Assembly (NCBI GenBank): GCA_027924585.1
Contig: BSBM01000372.1
Location: forward strand, 29,258,001-29,322,000
Length of the DNA: 64,000 nucleotides
Origin: Larix kaempferi
Taxonomy: Eukaryota; Streptophyta; Pinopsida; Pinales; Pinaceae
Direction: 5' to 3'
This document shows positions 54,701-64,000 of the stretch, piece by piece. The notes under the pieces were generated by a model. It was given only the letters and a program-made list of their open reading frames with translations. It had not been told where the DNA came from and searched no databases. Position 1 is the first letter of the stretch. Each line of letters opens with the position of its first letter. Both the position numbers and the translations under genes were made by a program.

Positions 54701-55980
54701 TCATTGTTCCTCATTAGTACGTTTGACCCATGGTATGGAGACATTGTTTTATATATCTACACCCAACGCTTTCAGCCCGAACTATCTCGTGATGATCGCC
54801 ATCGAATTCGCCACCATGCGAACTATTACCTCATCATTGGTGACACTTTATATTGCCATGGTATTGATTCCATTCTACAACAATTCTTAACCCATGAGGA
54901 GGCTGGATGTGTTTTGAATGACTTTCACTCTGGAGCATGTGGTGTTCATCTCTCTAGGATGGCTACAACCTAGAAGATCTTACGCGCTGGGTACTTATGG
55001 TCCTCCATTTTCAAATATTGTATGGAAGCCGTTAAGAAGTGTCCCCCTTGACAATCTTTTTATCCCAAAAAGCACTCCCATATTGCTCTGTTGCATCCAA
55101 TCATTGTTGTCAGCCCTTTCACAAAGTGGGGCATTGATTTCATGCATTGTAAGCCTACCTTAGTCGGGGAACATGGTTATTTTATTGTCGATGTTGACTA
55201 TTTTACCAAGTGGGATGAGGCTATTCCTACATATGCTAAAGATGTAAGACTGTTGCACTATTTGTTTCCAACCACATCATTGCTAGGTTTGAAGTTCCTC
55301 AAGCCATTGGTACCGATCATGGTTCCCATTTTAGGAATCATATGATGGATGAATTAAGTGCCAAACTAGGTTTTCGTAATGAAAACTCATCTCCCTACTG
55401 TCCCCAAGATAATGGATAAGTAGAGGCCATCAATAAGGTCTTGAAAACCATGATTCAACGCATGGTGGGGATGCATAAATCCAGTTGGAATTTGATTTTT
55501 TTTTTACTCTCTGGGCTTACAGGACTTCAGTAAAAACAACAACTGGATTTACACCTTTTTAGTTGGTCTATGGTTTGGAGGCGATTTTACCTATTGAGTG
55601 TGATATTATGTCTCATGAGCTAGCTGTCGAACTCTTTCCTAATACTTCGGTGGAGGAAGAACGGTTCTTATATTTGACCAAATGCGATGAAAATCGTTGT
55701 GATGTTGCTCTTGGAAATGATGCACATAAGAAACACATCAAGGTTCAATATAAAAAATCCGTTCAACCTTTCACTTTTAATGAAGGCGGCCTAGTTTTAG
55801 CACATGATGAAATGCACGATAAACTAGGGGCATGAAAGTTCGAATCCATGTGGCATGGTCTCTACATTGTTAAGCAAGTCTTAGAACAAGGGGCCTAAAA
55901 GCTAGATGACTATGATGGAGTACCTTTAGGAGATCCTTGCAATAGGATCTACCTTAAAAACTACTATGCTTAGGGTTATC
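54701..55980 (+). pseudogene. Integrase of gypsy-2
   Basis: The zinc-finger part has FLTHEEAGCVLNDFHSGACG, then KILRAGYLWSSIFKYCMEAV and a KKCPP where the last cysteine pair lies. The core has KWGIDFMHC (first D), YFIVDVDYFTKW and, after frame shifts, the segments around GTDHGSHFRN and NG-VEAINKVLKT. The C-terminal part LVYGLEAILPIECDIMSHEL, FNEGGLVLAHDEMHDKLG and DPCNRIYLKNYYA ends near 55975. Integrase inserts element cDNA. Several stops occur at expected Q codons (TAG, TAA). Confidence 0.85.
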
Positions 55981-56164
55981 TGCATGTGTACTTTTTATAT
56001 GTGTACCATAGTTTGGTGTGTTTTTGGTGTGGTGTGAATTTCTCTTCTTTTTCCATGTGAGGATCTTGTTTCGTTTACGACTACTTATCCTAGTTTGTGC
56101 TTGAATGCACATATGTCGGTTTTTTAGATGGTGCTAGCAGACATACCTGAAACCTTTCCTTTGT

Positions 56165-56520
56165 ATCCTGGGTGGTTTATTCCCCCACCAATGAGTTAGT
56201 AAGCTCAGATGGAGTTTGCTTAGGTCCAGCGACTAATAACATCGTTGAATATCATGCCGTAATAGGACTGTTGACCGATGCTTCCTCCTTTGGCATACAC
56301 CATATCATCGTCAACTTGGACTCCCAACTCATGGTTTCGTAGTTGAATCACATCTATTCCATTCGCAACCCTACGTTACTTTGTCTTTATCAAAGAATAT
56401 GTATTCATGAGAGATCATTTGATTTCATACAATATCAACATATCTCGAGTCAATTGAATACAATCGATGACTCTTTAGCTAATTTCATATAAAATTGGCA
56501 TATCACGCATACATGAAAAT
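56165..56520 (+). pseudogene. Additional RNase H (aRNH) downstream of integrase
   Basis: Plus-strand frame: WVVYSPTNELVSSDGVCLGP, ATNNIVEYHAVIGLLTDASS, GIHHIIVNLDSQLMVS, a TAG, LNHIYSIRNPTLLCLYQR and, after another stop, DDSLANFI. NN-VEYHA-IGLL and L-SQL are hallmarks of the additional, archaeal-type RNase H known from Tat-lineage plant elements. E (VEYHA) and D (LDSQ) are present; the first D-G motif upstream is lost. Its place after integrase and before the 3' end is seen here directly. Confidence 0.8.
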
Positions 56521-56529
56521 TTGACCATT

Positions 56530-57410
56530 TTTAAGTGTACATATGAAAAGCAAAGAATACTATAATGTAAACAATACATGTAGAAAATAAGTAGTCCAAA
56601 TAAGATCTGTGTATATATCATACCAAAAGTGTGTCACATCATATGTCCAAAAAAGGTACATAGGGTAAAAATGGGGCTATATTGCCCATACATCATTTAA
56701 ATGTTGCAAAAAAATAAAGAGACTAAGGGACCATCTAGACCCTGCTCCTCATCACAAGGTGCATTGTTCTCATGGTAGCACATGACTGCCTGAACCACTC
56801 CGCACAGGAAGTGACTGATACTCTCTAGCACTCCTATGATGTTCCTATGTAGGTGGTAGGTAACCTCACGCATATTAATGGGAGGGATGCCCATAGTCAG
56901 TCATCGTAGGTTCTGATCCACATATCAGAGCCCTCTTTGTGCAGTATCGCCCCCTTAGAGTGGGTTACAAGGAAAAAAATTCCCTTTTTCTCGCTCCCCT
57001 AGGGTTAGATACAGGGCGACAATCTCCACATTTTTGCTCCTTTTGACTCTTTAGGGGAGCGATACTTTGCAGAGAGTGTTTTTGCAGCCCTACAATGGCT
57101 CAAATCCCCCCAAAACTTGCATGAAAATGAAAAAGAAGACCATGAATGGAAAGAGATCGAGAATATTACCAACTTGGTTCAGAAATCATGTCAAAAAGTG
57201 TTCTGGATCTCCTGCAATTAGCGGTGAAATTTGGCTTCCAAAGAGGGAAAAAATCTCCTTTGAGGTAAAAATGAAATTGTTTTTACCAATTCCCTTTTTA
57301 CTCTCATACACACAGGTTATTTTCTTTTTGTTCACATTAGGAGCCTCTTTTTCAAGCTATTTTTACTTAATTAAACATTCTATGGTGAGATTCTAACACA
57401 GTTTTTTTGA
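56530..57410. other. 3' non-coding region after gypsy-2 pol
   Basis: AT-rich and without gene motifs. GTATCGCCCCCTTAGAG and CTCGCTCCCCTAGGG resemble phrases at 51620-51700 (TATCGCCCTC, CTAGGGGAGGGATAAA), so both could be LTR parts of gypsy-2; I could not fix ends. Small frames (57067-57396 and others) have no recognisable content. Confidence 0.35.
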
Positions 57411-57825
57411 TGTTTGTAGCTACGTGAGGCATCCTCACTAGCTAAGTCGTCTGACCCACAGGAAACATAGGGTAAAATTACGCCAAAACTCAGTAAAACT
57501 TCCCCAGGAAAGTCAGACCAGTCACCCAAATGACAAGTCAGCCCCAATGAAAAATTCATCTAGAAAACTAGTATAAATAAAGTTGTTTCCCTCCTCATTT
57601 GGACAAGCAACCAATTAGCTTAAGACTGCTACTCAAGTGCGCAAGAGGGAGAGAAGAAGACTGCAGGGTTGTAGAAGACTAATTTTTGGGGCTCTTTATT
57701 TTGTATCTTCTCTATTTGTGATCTCTCTTGATATAGATCACTTTCATATCTGATGTACTTATATCATGTACTGAATCTTTGAGTAAGAAAGGTTTTCTGG
57801 GTTTTTCCCGATTTTGGGTTTTCCC
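57411..57825 (+). repeat. Older copia-3 family LTR, left part (plus strand)
   Basis: Starts TGTTTGTAGCTACGTGAGG and has TATAAATA at 57572-57579. It runs to ...GGGTTTTCCC at 57825, where the inverted younger element of the same family is inserted. The sequence is the reverse complement type of 57826-58364. Confidence 0.75.
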
Positions 57826-58364
57826 TGTTAGATTTTCAAGATAATAGAAGTATAATTTTCATTTCTTTCAACTCAGAAACAAGCATAGGATCACTGGAAG
57901 AATAACTATGCACATAAAAAAAACAGAAACACAATAATTTACCCTGGGAAAACCCAAACTCAGGAAAAAACTCAGCAAACCTTTCTTACTCAGAGAATCA
58001 GTACAAGTAATCTTGTACTGATTCAAAGAACATAATACAAGTACATCAAAGTTAAGAGTGATCTTGAATAATGAAGATCACACAAAGAGAAGAGATGCCA
58101 AAAGAAGAAGCTCCATAATGTCTTCTACAACCCAAAATTGAACTTTCCTTTGCTTGAGTGAACTTGCTTAAGGTGGTAGCAAATGAGGAGTACGAACCCT
58201 CTATTTACACATGACTTTGGAGTGATTTTTCCAACTGGGCCGACTTGTCTCTTTTACAAGACTGACTTATCTTTTGTAAATATAAAAATACAATTTTATT
58301 TATCTATTTCTTTTGTAGGTCGGCTTTATCTAGTAGGATACCTCATGTAGATACGACAACAACA
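57826..58364 (-). repeat. Copia-3 3' LTR
   Basis: Plus-strand start TGTTAGATTTTCAAG and end ACGACAACAACA; matches 61059-61548. It contains GAATCAGTACAAGTAATCTT with a partial inversion TTGTACTGATTC, a short 12-base palindrome-like pair (57990-58024) absent from the other LTR. Confidence 0.9.
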
Positions 58365-59650
58365 CTCCCTCTTATGTAGAGAGGTATCATCACGATGGAA
58401 CACATCTAAGCATCATCTGATCGTCACGACTTGTCTCATACATCTCGTCATCATAAGAAAGGTCTATTTACGTCCATGTGGCTATGATCAACATGATGTC
58501 CTCTACACAACTTAGTCCATCGAGAAGCGTCATAAAGAACAACCAGCTCCGTCTCTCTTCCTCTCAGGGAGAGTCACACCATTCTCCTTGTCTTAGGGAG
58601 AACACTTCCTCTCAATGATTCCTGAACACATCTTGGGTTTCTTCAAAGTCTCCACATCATGACTTGTCTTCAACTAATCATCTCAAGGAAAGGTTTATCG
58701 TGAGCTTGCTTCAGGTTGATGGTTTCAAGGCCTCTTAGCCAAGTCTCATGGCTAAATCCATGCACTTGCCTGAGTACATGAGTGAGCATCTAGGGACTAA
58801 TATCCCCACCCCGTCACAGGATGTCTGAGAGAAGGAACTACCCCACTCCGAGCATTTTAGGGACTAATCTCTCCACCCCACTTGGTGTCCAAGAGAAAGC
58901 ACTGCCCCATTCTGAGTCGTCTTAGGGACTAATTTCTCCACCCTACTTGGTTTATGATAGAAGGCATTGTCCCACTTGACCCACCCCTAACCAAGTCTCA
59001 TGGCCAATATTGGGGAAATGCTCGATGCTCAACCTCTAGGAGGATAGTGTGTGCAACTGAGGACTAATATTCCCACCCCGTCACAGGATGTCCGGAAGAA
59101 GGCACTGCTCTACTCTGATCTATTCACCTCTAGCCAAGTCACATGGCTAATACTGAGGAAATGATTGATGCATCAACATTACTCATCATGAAAAGGCCAA
59201 TCTCCTCACCCCATCATAGGGTGTCGAGGAGAAGATACTTCCCTGCCACCAGACCATTCACCCCTAGCCAAGTCACACAGATAATACTGGGGGAATGTCC
59301 ACTCAATGCTGCAAACATCCGTCTCCAAGCTCATCACATCTCCCTCTGTGGTAGAGCTCCCTACTCCATCTACATATGAGCATCTTGCTCCCTTTGCTCT
59401 TCATCAAAGTATCTTTATCCCTCTGCCTCTGAGCATCTTTCTCCCCTAGGACTTGAAGCTAGATTCCCTTGACAATCATCAATCCTGGAGTATTAGACTC
59501 CTTCTGTCAATCATCAATCTTGGAGTATGTATAAGATATGCAAATATGGGATGTCTTCCCATTTATCACAAGGCCCTGATATTTCTCCCCCTTTTCATGG
59601 AAGCAATCCTTCCTACCTTTTATGTATTTCGACTCCAATGAGTCTTGACA
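58365..59650 (-). repeat. Repeat-rich non-coding interior of copia-3
   Basis: Five diverged copies of GGGACTAATnTCnCCACCCC followed by GTGTCnnAGAGAAGG occur at about 58794, 58858, 58924, 59062 and 59190. CCAAGTC-CATGGCTAAT phrases recur between them. No coding frame is convincing on either strand, and no protease or pol is present. Confidence 0.65.
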
Positions 59651-59689
59651 CTTTTTACTGAATCAAAATAAACTAAAAAAAAAAATCTT

Positions 59690-59890
59690 TTGGGCTCCCG
59701 TACCAGGGAAAATGGCCCAATTACAATAATGATCTAACTAATGAATAAAAAAGTGTTGGACTCCCGTATTAGGGAAAATGGTCCAATTACAATGATGACT
59801 AACTAATGAATAAGAAATTATGTTAGACTCCCGTACCAGGGAAAATGGTCCAACTTACAATAAAATGAAATCAAAAGTAATATTTTGTTG
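59690..59890. repeat. 67-bp tandem repeat, three units
   Basis: CTCCCGTACCAGGGAAAATG occurs at 59695, 59761 (TATTAGG variant) and 59828, each followed by GTCCAA-TTACAAT and a CTAACTAATGAATAA stretch. Confidence 0.85.
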
Positions 59891-59929
59891 GCATCTCATC
59901 GGGTTTTGCGTTTTTGGATGAAGGCTCCT

Positions 59930-60870
59930 CATCAACTTGGGCTATTGATACATGCTACCGCCCTCTCTTTCTCTGAGGAAAATCTGAATCATAATGACCA
60001 AACTTATCACACCTGTAACACTGGATGTGTGAAATGTCCTTCTTCATCCTTGGTCCTTGATATGAATTCTTCTTTTGAAAGTTCCTTTTCTCTTTGTCTT
60101 TTCTTGCATGAGCTGCAAGAGCTAAAGTATTTCCATCTTGAGGTTCTTTTGGGTTATTTCCTAACAACATTCTAGTTTCTTCTCAAACACAGTCAGACTA
60201 AAGACGATCAAATTTGGGTAGTGTCTCTCGACCACATACACTTTGAATAAATGATTCTCATGAGGAGGGAAATCCATTATGTGCTACTGTGACAAGTTCT
60301 TCATCATCAATGAGGTCCCCAATAGCATGTAGTTGTTCTTTCAGTTGAGATATTTTCATAAGATAATCAGCTACAGAATTTGATTTGATCATCTTCATGC
60401 TGAGGAGCTGATTCTTCAGGGCCAATTTCCTACTGGTGTCCTTGCTCTCAAATAGTCGAACTAGTGCATCAACATGGCCTTAGCAGTCTTTAACTTAGAG
60501 ATGTGAGGTATCAAGTGATCTTTCACAGAATCTTTCAAGATTCTCTTGGCCATTGCTTCATTTTTCTTATATTTAGATTTCTTTGCATTATCTGCTGGTT
60601 TAGAGATGCCTTCTTTTACATAATTCTTGATCTCATTTTAATCCAGGACAAGAAGTAACCTGGTCTTCCATGATATGAAGTTAGAGCCTCCATCTAATCT
60701 ATCCTCTACTTTGACATTGGTCACCATTTTGACTGCAAACTGGTTCAGAAACCCTAGTAGATCGAAATTGAACTTTGGATTTTGAGAAAAATGCTTCCAC
60801 ATATGAATACACCCTTCCAAGGTGAGTTGAATGAGCCTCCTTTTCTTTCGGATATGTGCCCAGAACAATC
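59930..60870 (-). pseudogene. Copia-3 gag
   Basis: On the minus strand gag begins at about 60745 with DRLDGGSNFISWKTRLLLV, continues through broken frames (NAKKSKYKKNEAMAKRILKD near 60600) and reaches HARKDKEKRNFQKKNSYQG with the knuckle CYRCDKFGHYDSDFPQRKR at about 60030. The knuckle has lost its last cysteine (F). Stops between 60200 and 60640 prevent a full product. Confidence 0.75.
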
Positions 60871-61050
60871 TATAATTGCAAACCCTAATTCTTGACCTCG
60901 AAAGTAATTAGGCCAAAAATTGAAACTTCTTGGAATAAAAATCTGCTTCCACAGGAATATGTGCCTTCATAGGGAGATCCTAATCTGTGGATGGAAGATG
61001 AGAAAACAAGAAACCCTAGTTTCCGACAATAGTCTCTTTCATCACTGCTT

Positions 61051-61058
61051 TGATACCA
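61051..61058 (-). promoter_or_regulatory. Primer-binding site of copia-3
   Basis: On the minus strand TGGTATCAAAGCAG starts directly at the LTR end (61058 downwards), a near match to the initiator-Met-type site. Confidence 0.85.
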
Positions 61059-61548
61059 TGTTAGAGTTTCAAGATAATATCAGTATAATTTTCATTTATT
61101 TCAACTTAGAAACAAGTATAGGACCATTGAAAGAATAGCTATGCACATAAACAAAATAGAAACACTATAATTTACCTTGGGAAAACCTGAACTCGGGAAA
61201 AATCCAACAAGCCTTTCTTACTCAGAGAATCAATACATAATACAAGTACATCAAAGATAAGAGTGATCTTGAATATTGAAGATCACATAAAGAGAAGAGA
61301 TGGCAAAAGAAGAAGCTCCATAATGTTTTCTACAAACCAAAATCGAACTTTCCTTTGCTTGTGCGAACTTGCTTGAGGCGGTAGAAAATGAGGAAGGCGA
61401 CCCCTCTATTTATACATGACTTTGGAGTGATTTTTCCAACTAGGCCGACTTCTCTTTTGTAAATATAAAAATACATTTTTATTTATCTATTTCTTTTGTA
61501 GGTTGGCTTTAGCTAGTGAGAATACCTCACGTAGCTACAACGAAAACT
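61059..61548 (-). repeat. Copia-3 5' LTR
   Basis: Plus-strand start TGTTAGAGTTTCAAG. A minus-strand TATAAATA box lies at 61407-61414 and the end is CTACAACGAAAACT. It is shorter than the other LTR by a deletion around AGTACAAGTAATC. Confidence 0.9.
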
Positions 61549-61632
61549 TTCCCAGGGTAAACTATTGTGTGTCTTGTGTTCTTGTGCTTGATTATGTGAA
61601 AATTATACTGCTATATCATTAAAAATCTAACA
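61549..61632 (+). repeat. Older copia-3 family LTR, right part
   Basis: Continues the LTR cut at 57825: CCCAGGGTAAACTATTGTG ... ATCATTAAAAATCTAACA. It is related to the reverse complement of the younger LTRs. No matching target duplication was found around the restored older LTR. Confidence 0.7.
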
Positions 61633-61857
61633 GGTTTGTGGCAATACATGACTATTTCTCGCAGGGTTATAAGAAGAGGATCTTTTCAAGTTCTAATGAC
61701 CTTGTACATGTGTGTACACTTTGACTTTTTTAAACACATTAAAACCATGAAAGAGTCATCTCTCGAGTGATAATTTACCCATTTTTCGGCCTCGTTAGAC
61801 TAGTTACGAAAAGGGAACTCCTTGGAGTCTTCTTTAAGCCCTTCTTTTGTTAGGATA

Positions 61858-62504
61858 TTTCAATACTCCATCCTTGTCCTACCTAGCATTATTTATTTTT
61901 CCTAGTTATTGATGATGTCATTTTCCCCCTAGTGGTGTGCAGATGTCATCTAGGATCCATCTACCACCTTCTGATCCTTGCATACATCATTTTAGGACCA
62001 CTACAGTCAGTTCCCTATTTTATAGGAACCTACTGAGTGTTCCAATGTATTCCACCTGAGTTAGTTGACTCTTGTGGGGGGTTAGAGCTCTGGATGCCAC
62101 TGATTGTGGCCTCATGCGCCCTTTTATGACTGGCATGCATGAAAAACTCACTATTGCGCCCTCCTCAGTCAGTTAACCGATTATGTCTTTAGTTAGGTAA
62201 GTTTAGGTTCAGTTTAGTTGAGTTTGAGTCTTCCAGAGCACTCCAGTGGTGATAATCCCTATGCAAGACCAAATGAGGTTTGAATTCTCCTGTATGATTT
62301 GAATTCTCTCCATTTTAACATCATTGTTCATTATACTGATTATTGGAACATGTGACATTATTCTGCTCCTATCTGAGTTCTGCTGCATAATTATTCTTTT
62401 GCTCTTTTTTACTAAAATTTTCACTCTTATTCAACTTTTCTACTCATTCTTTCTTTGTAAGGTATCCATCAGCTCTTAGATATGCCATGACATAGAATTT
62501 CACA
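61858..62504 (+). mobile_element. Copia-4 5' LTR
   Basis: Begins TGTTAGGATATTTC and ends ...GAATTTCACA right before a perfect primer site. About 647 bases. The start is a best guess from the TGTTAG motif; the end is firm. Confidence 0.6.
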
Positions 62505-62516
62505 TGGTATCAGAGC
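62505..62516 (+). promoter_or_regulatory. Primer-binding site of copia-4
   Basis: Exact TGGTATCAGAGC directly after the LTR end ...TTCACA. Confidence 0.92.
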
Positions 62517-62778
62517 CATTTGAGTGAATAGGTTGAGCAGCTGCTTTCGGTAGTGCACCAGAAGCCTCTCGATTTCCATAGCAAATCCTGGTGCCATTGC
62601 ATTGAATTCATTTGAGAAATCCAATGAGGTCTATCAAGGTGTGAAGGATCCGGATAAAAGTGCCTACTGTCTTAAAGCAATGCTCAGTAGTAGTCTACCT
62701 TTTTTGCAGGTTATTCAAAGTTTTTGAGTGTTGCAGCAGTTACAACAGTTTTCACGTTGTATTCGCTCCAGCAGTTGT

Positions 62779-63448
62779 AATGGACAATTCAAACTCTCCT
62801 CTCTCTCCTAGGATCCTGAGACCCTTCAATTACCTTGATTGGAGGGATGATATGCAGATGGTATTGCGCAACAAATCACTGTACAGGGTGACAATGGGGA
62901 AGTATCCCGAACCAACATCAACTGTGGAGAAAACCAAGTATCCGAATAGATTGGATGAAGAATTTGGTTTCATGTGTATTCATATTTCCAGAGATCTACT
63001 CTTCCACATCGAAGGATTGAAGACTCCAAGAGATTTATTGTTGAATTTAGAGACCCTCTTCGACAAACAAGATGAGCTAAGAGGCCATATTCTAGAAAAT
63101 GAGTGGATTGCTCTACAACCGAGCATTTTTGAGACCATTTAGCAGTTCTTTTCAAAATTCAAATATCTGGTTATGCAATGAAAGTAGTGCGGCATTGAGA
63201 AGAAGGATGAGCAACTGGTGCTATCCATTCTGAGCAAGCTAGGTCATGAGTTCTCCATCTTTGTCTCTACCTTCCATTCTGGGCGAATTTCAATCCCTGG
63301 TTGGAAGATTCCTTCCTTAGATGTTTTCACTGAATCTCTCATCCAAGAACAAGATAAGTTGATCCAGATGGGTGCCTTGAAGGCCTCCAAAGATCAACCT
63401 CTTATGGATGGAGAAGCAAAAAGTGTGAATGGGAAGGTGTTACAATAG
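62779..63448 (+). pseudogene. Copia-4 gag
   Basis: From ATG at 62779: MDNSNSPLSPRILRPFNYLD, WRDDMQMVLRNKSLYRVTMG, then TLFDKQDELRGHILENEWIA up to a TAG at 63139 (expected Q). After further stops near 63183 the same frame continues CGIEKKDEQLVLSILSKLGH, FSIFVSTFHSGRISIPGWKI and SLDVFTESLIQEQDKLIQMG, ending at 63446. This is the UBN2-type gag of Ty1/copia. The start is the first ATG after primer site and leader and begins the family's N-terminus. No zinc knuckle or pol is visible in the remaining 550 bases. Confidence 0.85.
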
Positions 63449-64000
63449 AATGAATTCGATACATTGTTTTCTGCTAATTCTTCTCAATAATAACAGTGTG
63501 AAATTGTGAGGTTTGTTCAAGCTCAGTGATCTATCCCTGTGGAATTTCACATCTTTAAGCCCTTTTTGTTGGGAAGCTTTATGGCAGCTTGTTGTCACCC
63601 TTGAAAATGGCACTTGTTTGCATTTTGTCTAACTGTTGGGTAATCCACTTGCCTCCGAGTTATGCCAATTTCATGGGTCATCCTACTCCTTTGGTCTATC
63701 CGAAGAATGCCGTGGTCATTGTCGCATTATGTTTTGGTGTTTATCTCGTTGAGTCAATGCTTCCAAGTCGTTTGTCGTGCCATCCAATGTTAAAGGGACG
63801 TTAATCTGATTCATCCCTTTTACAATACTATCAACCTTAATACTTGTGTTAGTCTATGCTCATTTGATCCATCAATTCACTTTCCTGTGTCGATTTTGTG
63901 TCGATGATGTGGAATATATCATGGCCCTCCTTCGATGAGTCTATTCCTATCGACTCCAACACATCATCCAGGAATTAGAATTAGAAACCATTTAGTACCT
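63449..64000. other. No recognised feature
   Basis: Downstream of the copia-4 gag I find no knuckle, protease or other motif. The small frame at 63589-63804 is not gene-like. The element is either interrupted here or continues in unrecognisable form. Confidence 0.4.

Larger units (their letters stand above)
57826..61548 (-). mobile_element. Copia-3: gag-only non-autonomous copia element (minus strand)
   Basis: Two direct LTRs (57826-58364 and 61059-61548) and the target duplication TTCCC (57821-57825 and 61549-61553) mark a complete insertion of 3.7 kb. The minus-strand primer site lies at 61051-61058. Inside there is a gag but no protease, integrase, RT or RNase H; about 1.5 kb of repeat-rich non-coding DNA takes their place. 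Confidence 0.88.

Overview
The window looks like nuclear DNA of a large-genome seed plant. Almost all recognisable sequence is retrotransposon: Ty1/copia and Ty3/gypsy LTR elements on both strands, two LINE 3' ends with RVT_3-type RNase H, and the 3' terminus of a Helitron. Element protein style and repeat density suggest a gymnosperm, possibly a conifer; that is an inference. I found no intact conventional host gene, no rRNA or tRNA gene, no CRISPR array and no bacterial-type gene organisation.

Layout from left to right. 1-3900: a decayed plus-strand copia element (LTR end, gag, protease, integrase, N-terminal RT) carrying a MITE with long inverted repeats. 3901-8202: a gypsy-type LTR with its primer site, TE-derived non-coding DNA and copia LTR scraps. 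8203-18232: a minus-strand copia element split by a Tekay/Del-like gypsy element (8727-15427) that has a very long LTR; that LTR holds a LINE insertion with an 18-bp target duplication and a 71-bp minisatellite. The gypsy element is flanked by a 331-bp direct duplication of the copia integrase instead of a 5-bp one. 18233-21342: an old copia fragment, a broken leucoanthocyanidin-reductase-like gene fragment on the minus strand, and one copy of a duplicated host-like segment.

21343-42739 is a two-level nest. The outer gypsy element (809-bp LTRs, TSD GTATC) has a gag with five CCHC modules, a protease, a second gag-like segment, an RT with YMDD, a deletion that removed RNase H and integrase, and a long coiled-coil-rich third ORF. 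Its 3' LTR is split by a younger minus-strand element (31669-42472, TSD CCATG) with an Ogre-like arginine-tRNA-type primer site. That inner element keeps gag and protease but has no RT, RNase H or integrase; their place is taken by two further CCHC knuckles, a nine-unit 149-bp tandem array and a run of about ten short hairpins whose stems differ yet stay complementary.

42740-51990: the second host-segment copy, a Helitron-type terminus downstream of an RPA70-like pseudogene, and a minus-strand LINE (12-bp TSD) with a coiled-coil ORF downstream of RNase H. 51990-56530: a decayed plus-strand gypsy pol with an additional RNase H after integrase. 57411-61632: a gag-only minus-strand copia element (TSD TTCCC) nested in an LTR of its own family. 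61858-63450: the LTR, primer site and gag of another copia element.

Functionally this is a layered record of insertions. Several elements lack their own polymerase or integrase (21343, 31669, 57826) and could only have moved with enzymes from relatives. The 52-56.5 kb pol has a protease closely resembling that of the inner nested element and is the sort of relative that could have supplied them.
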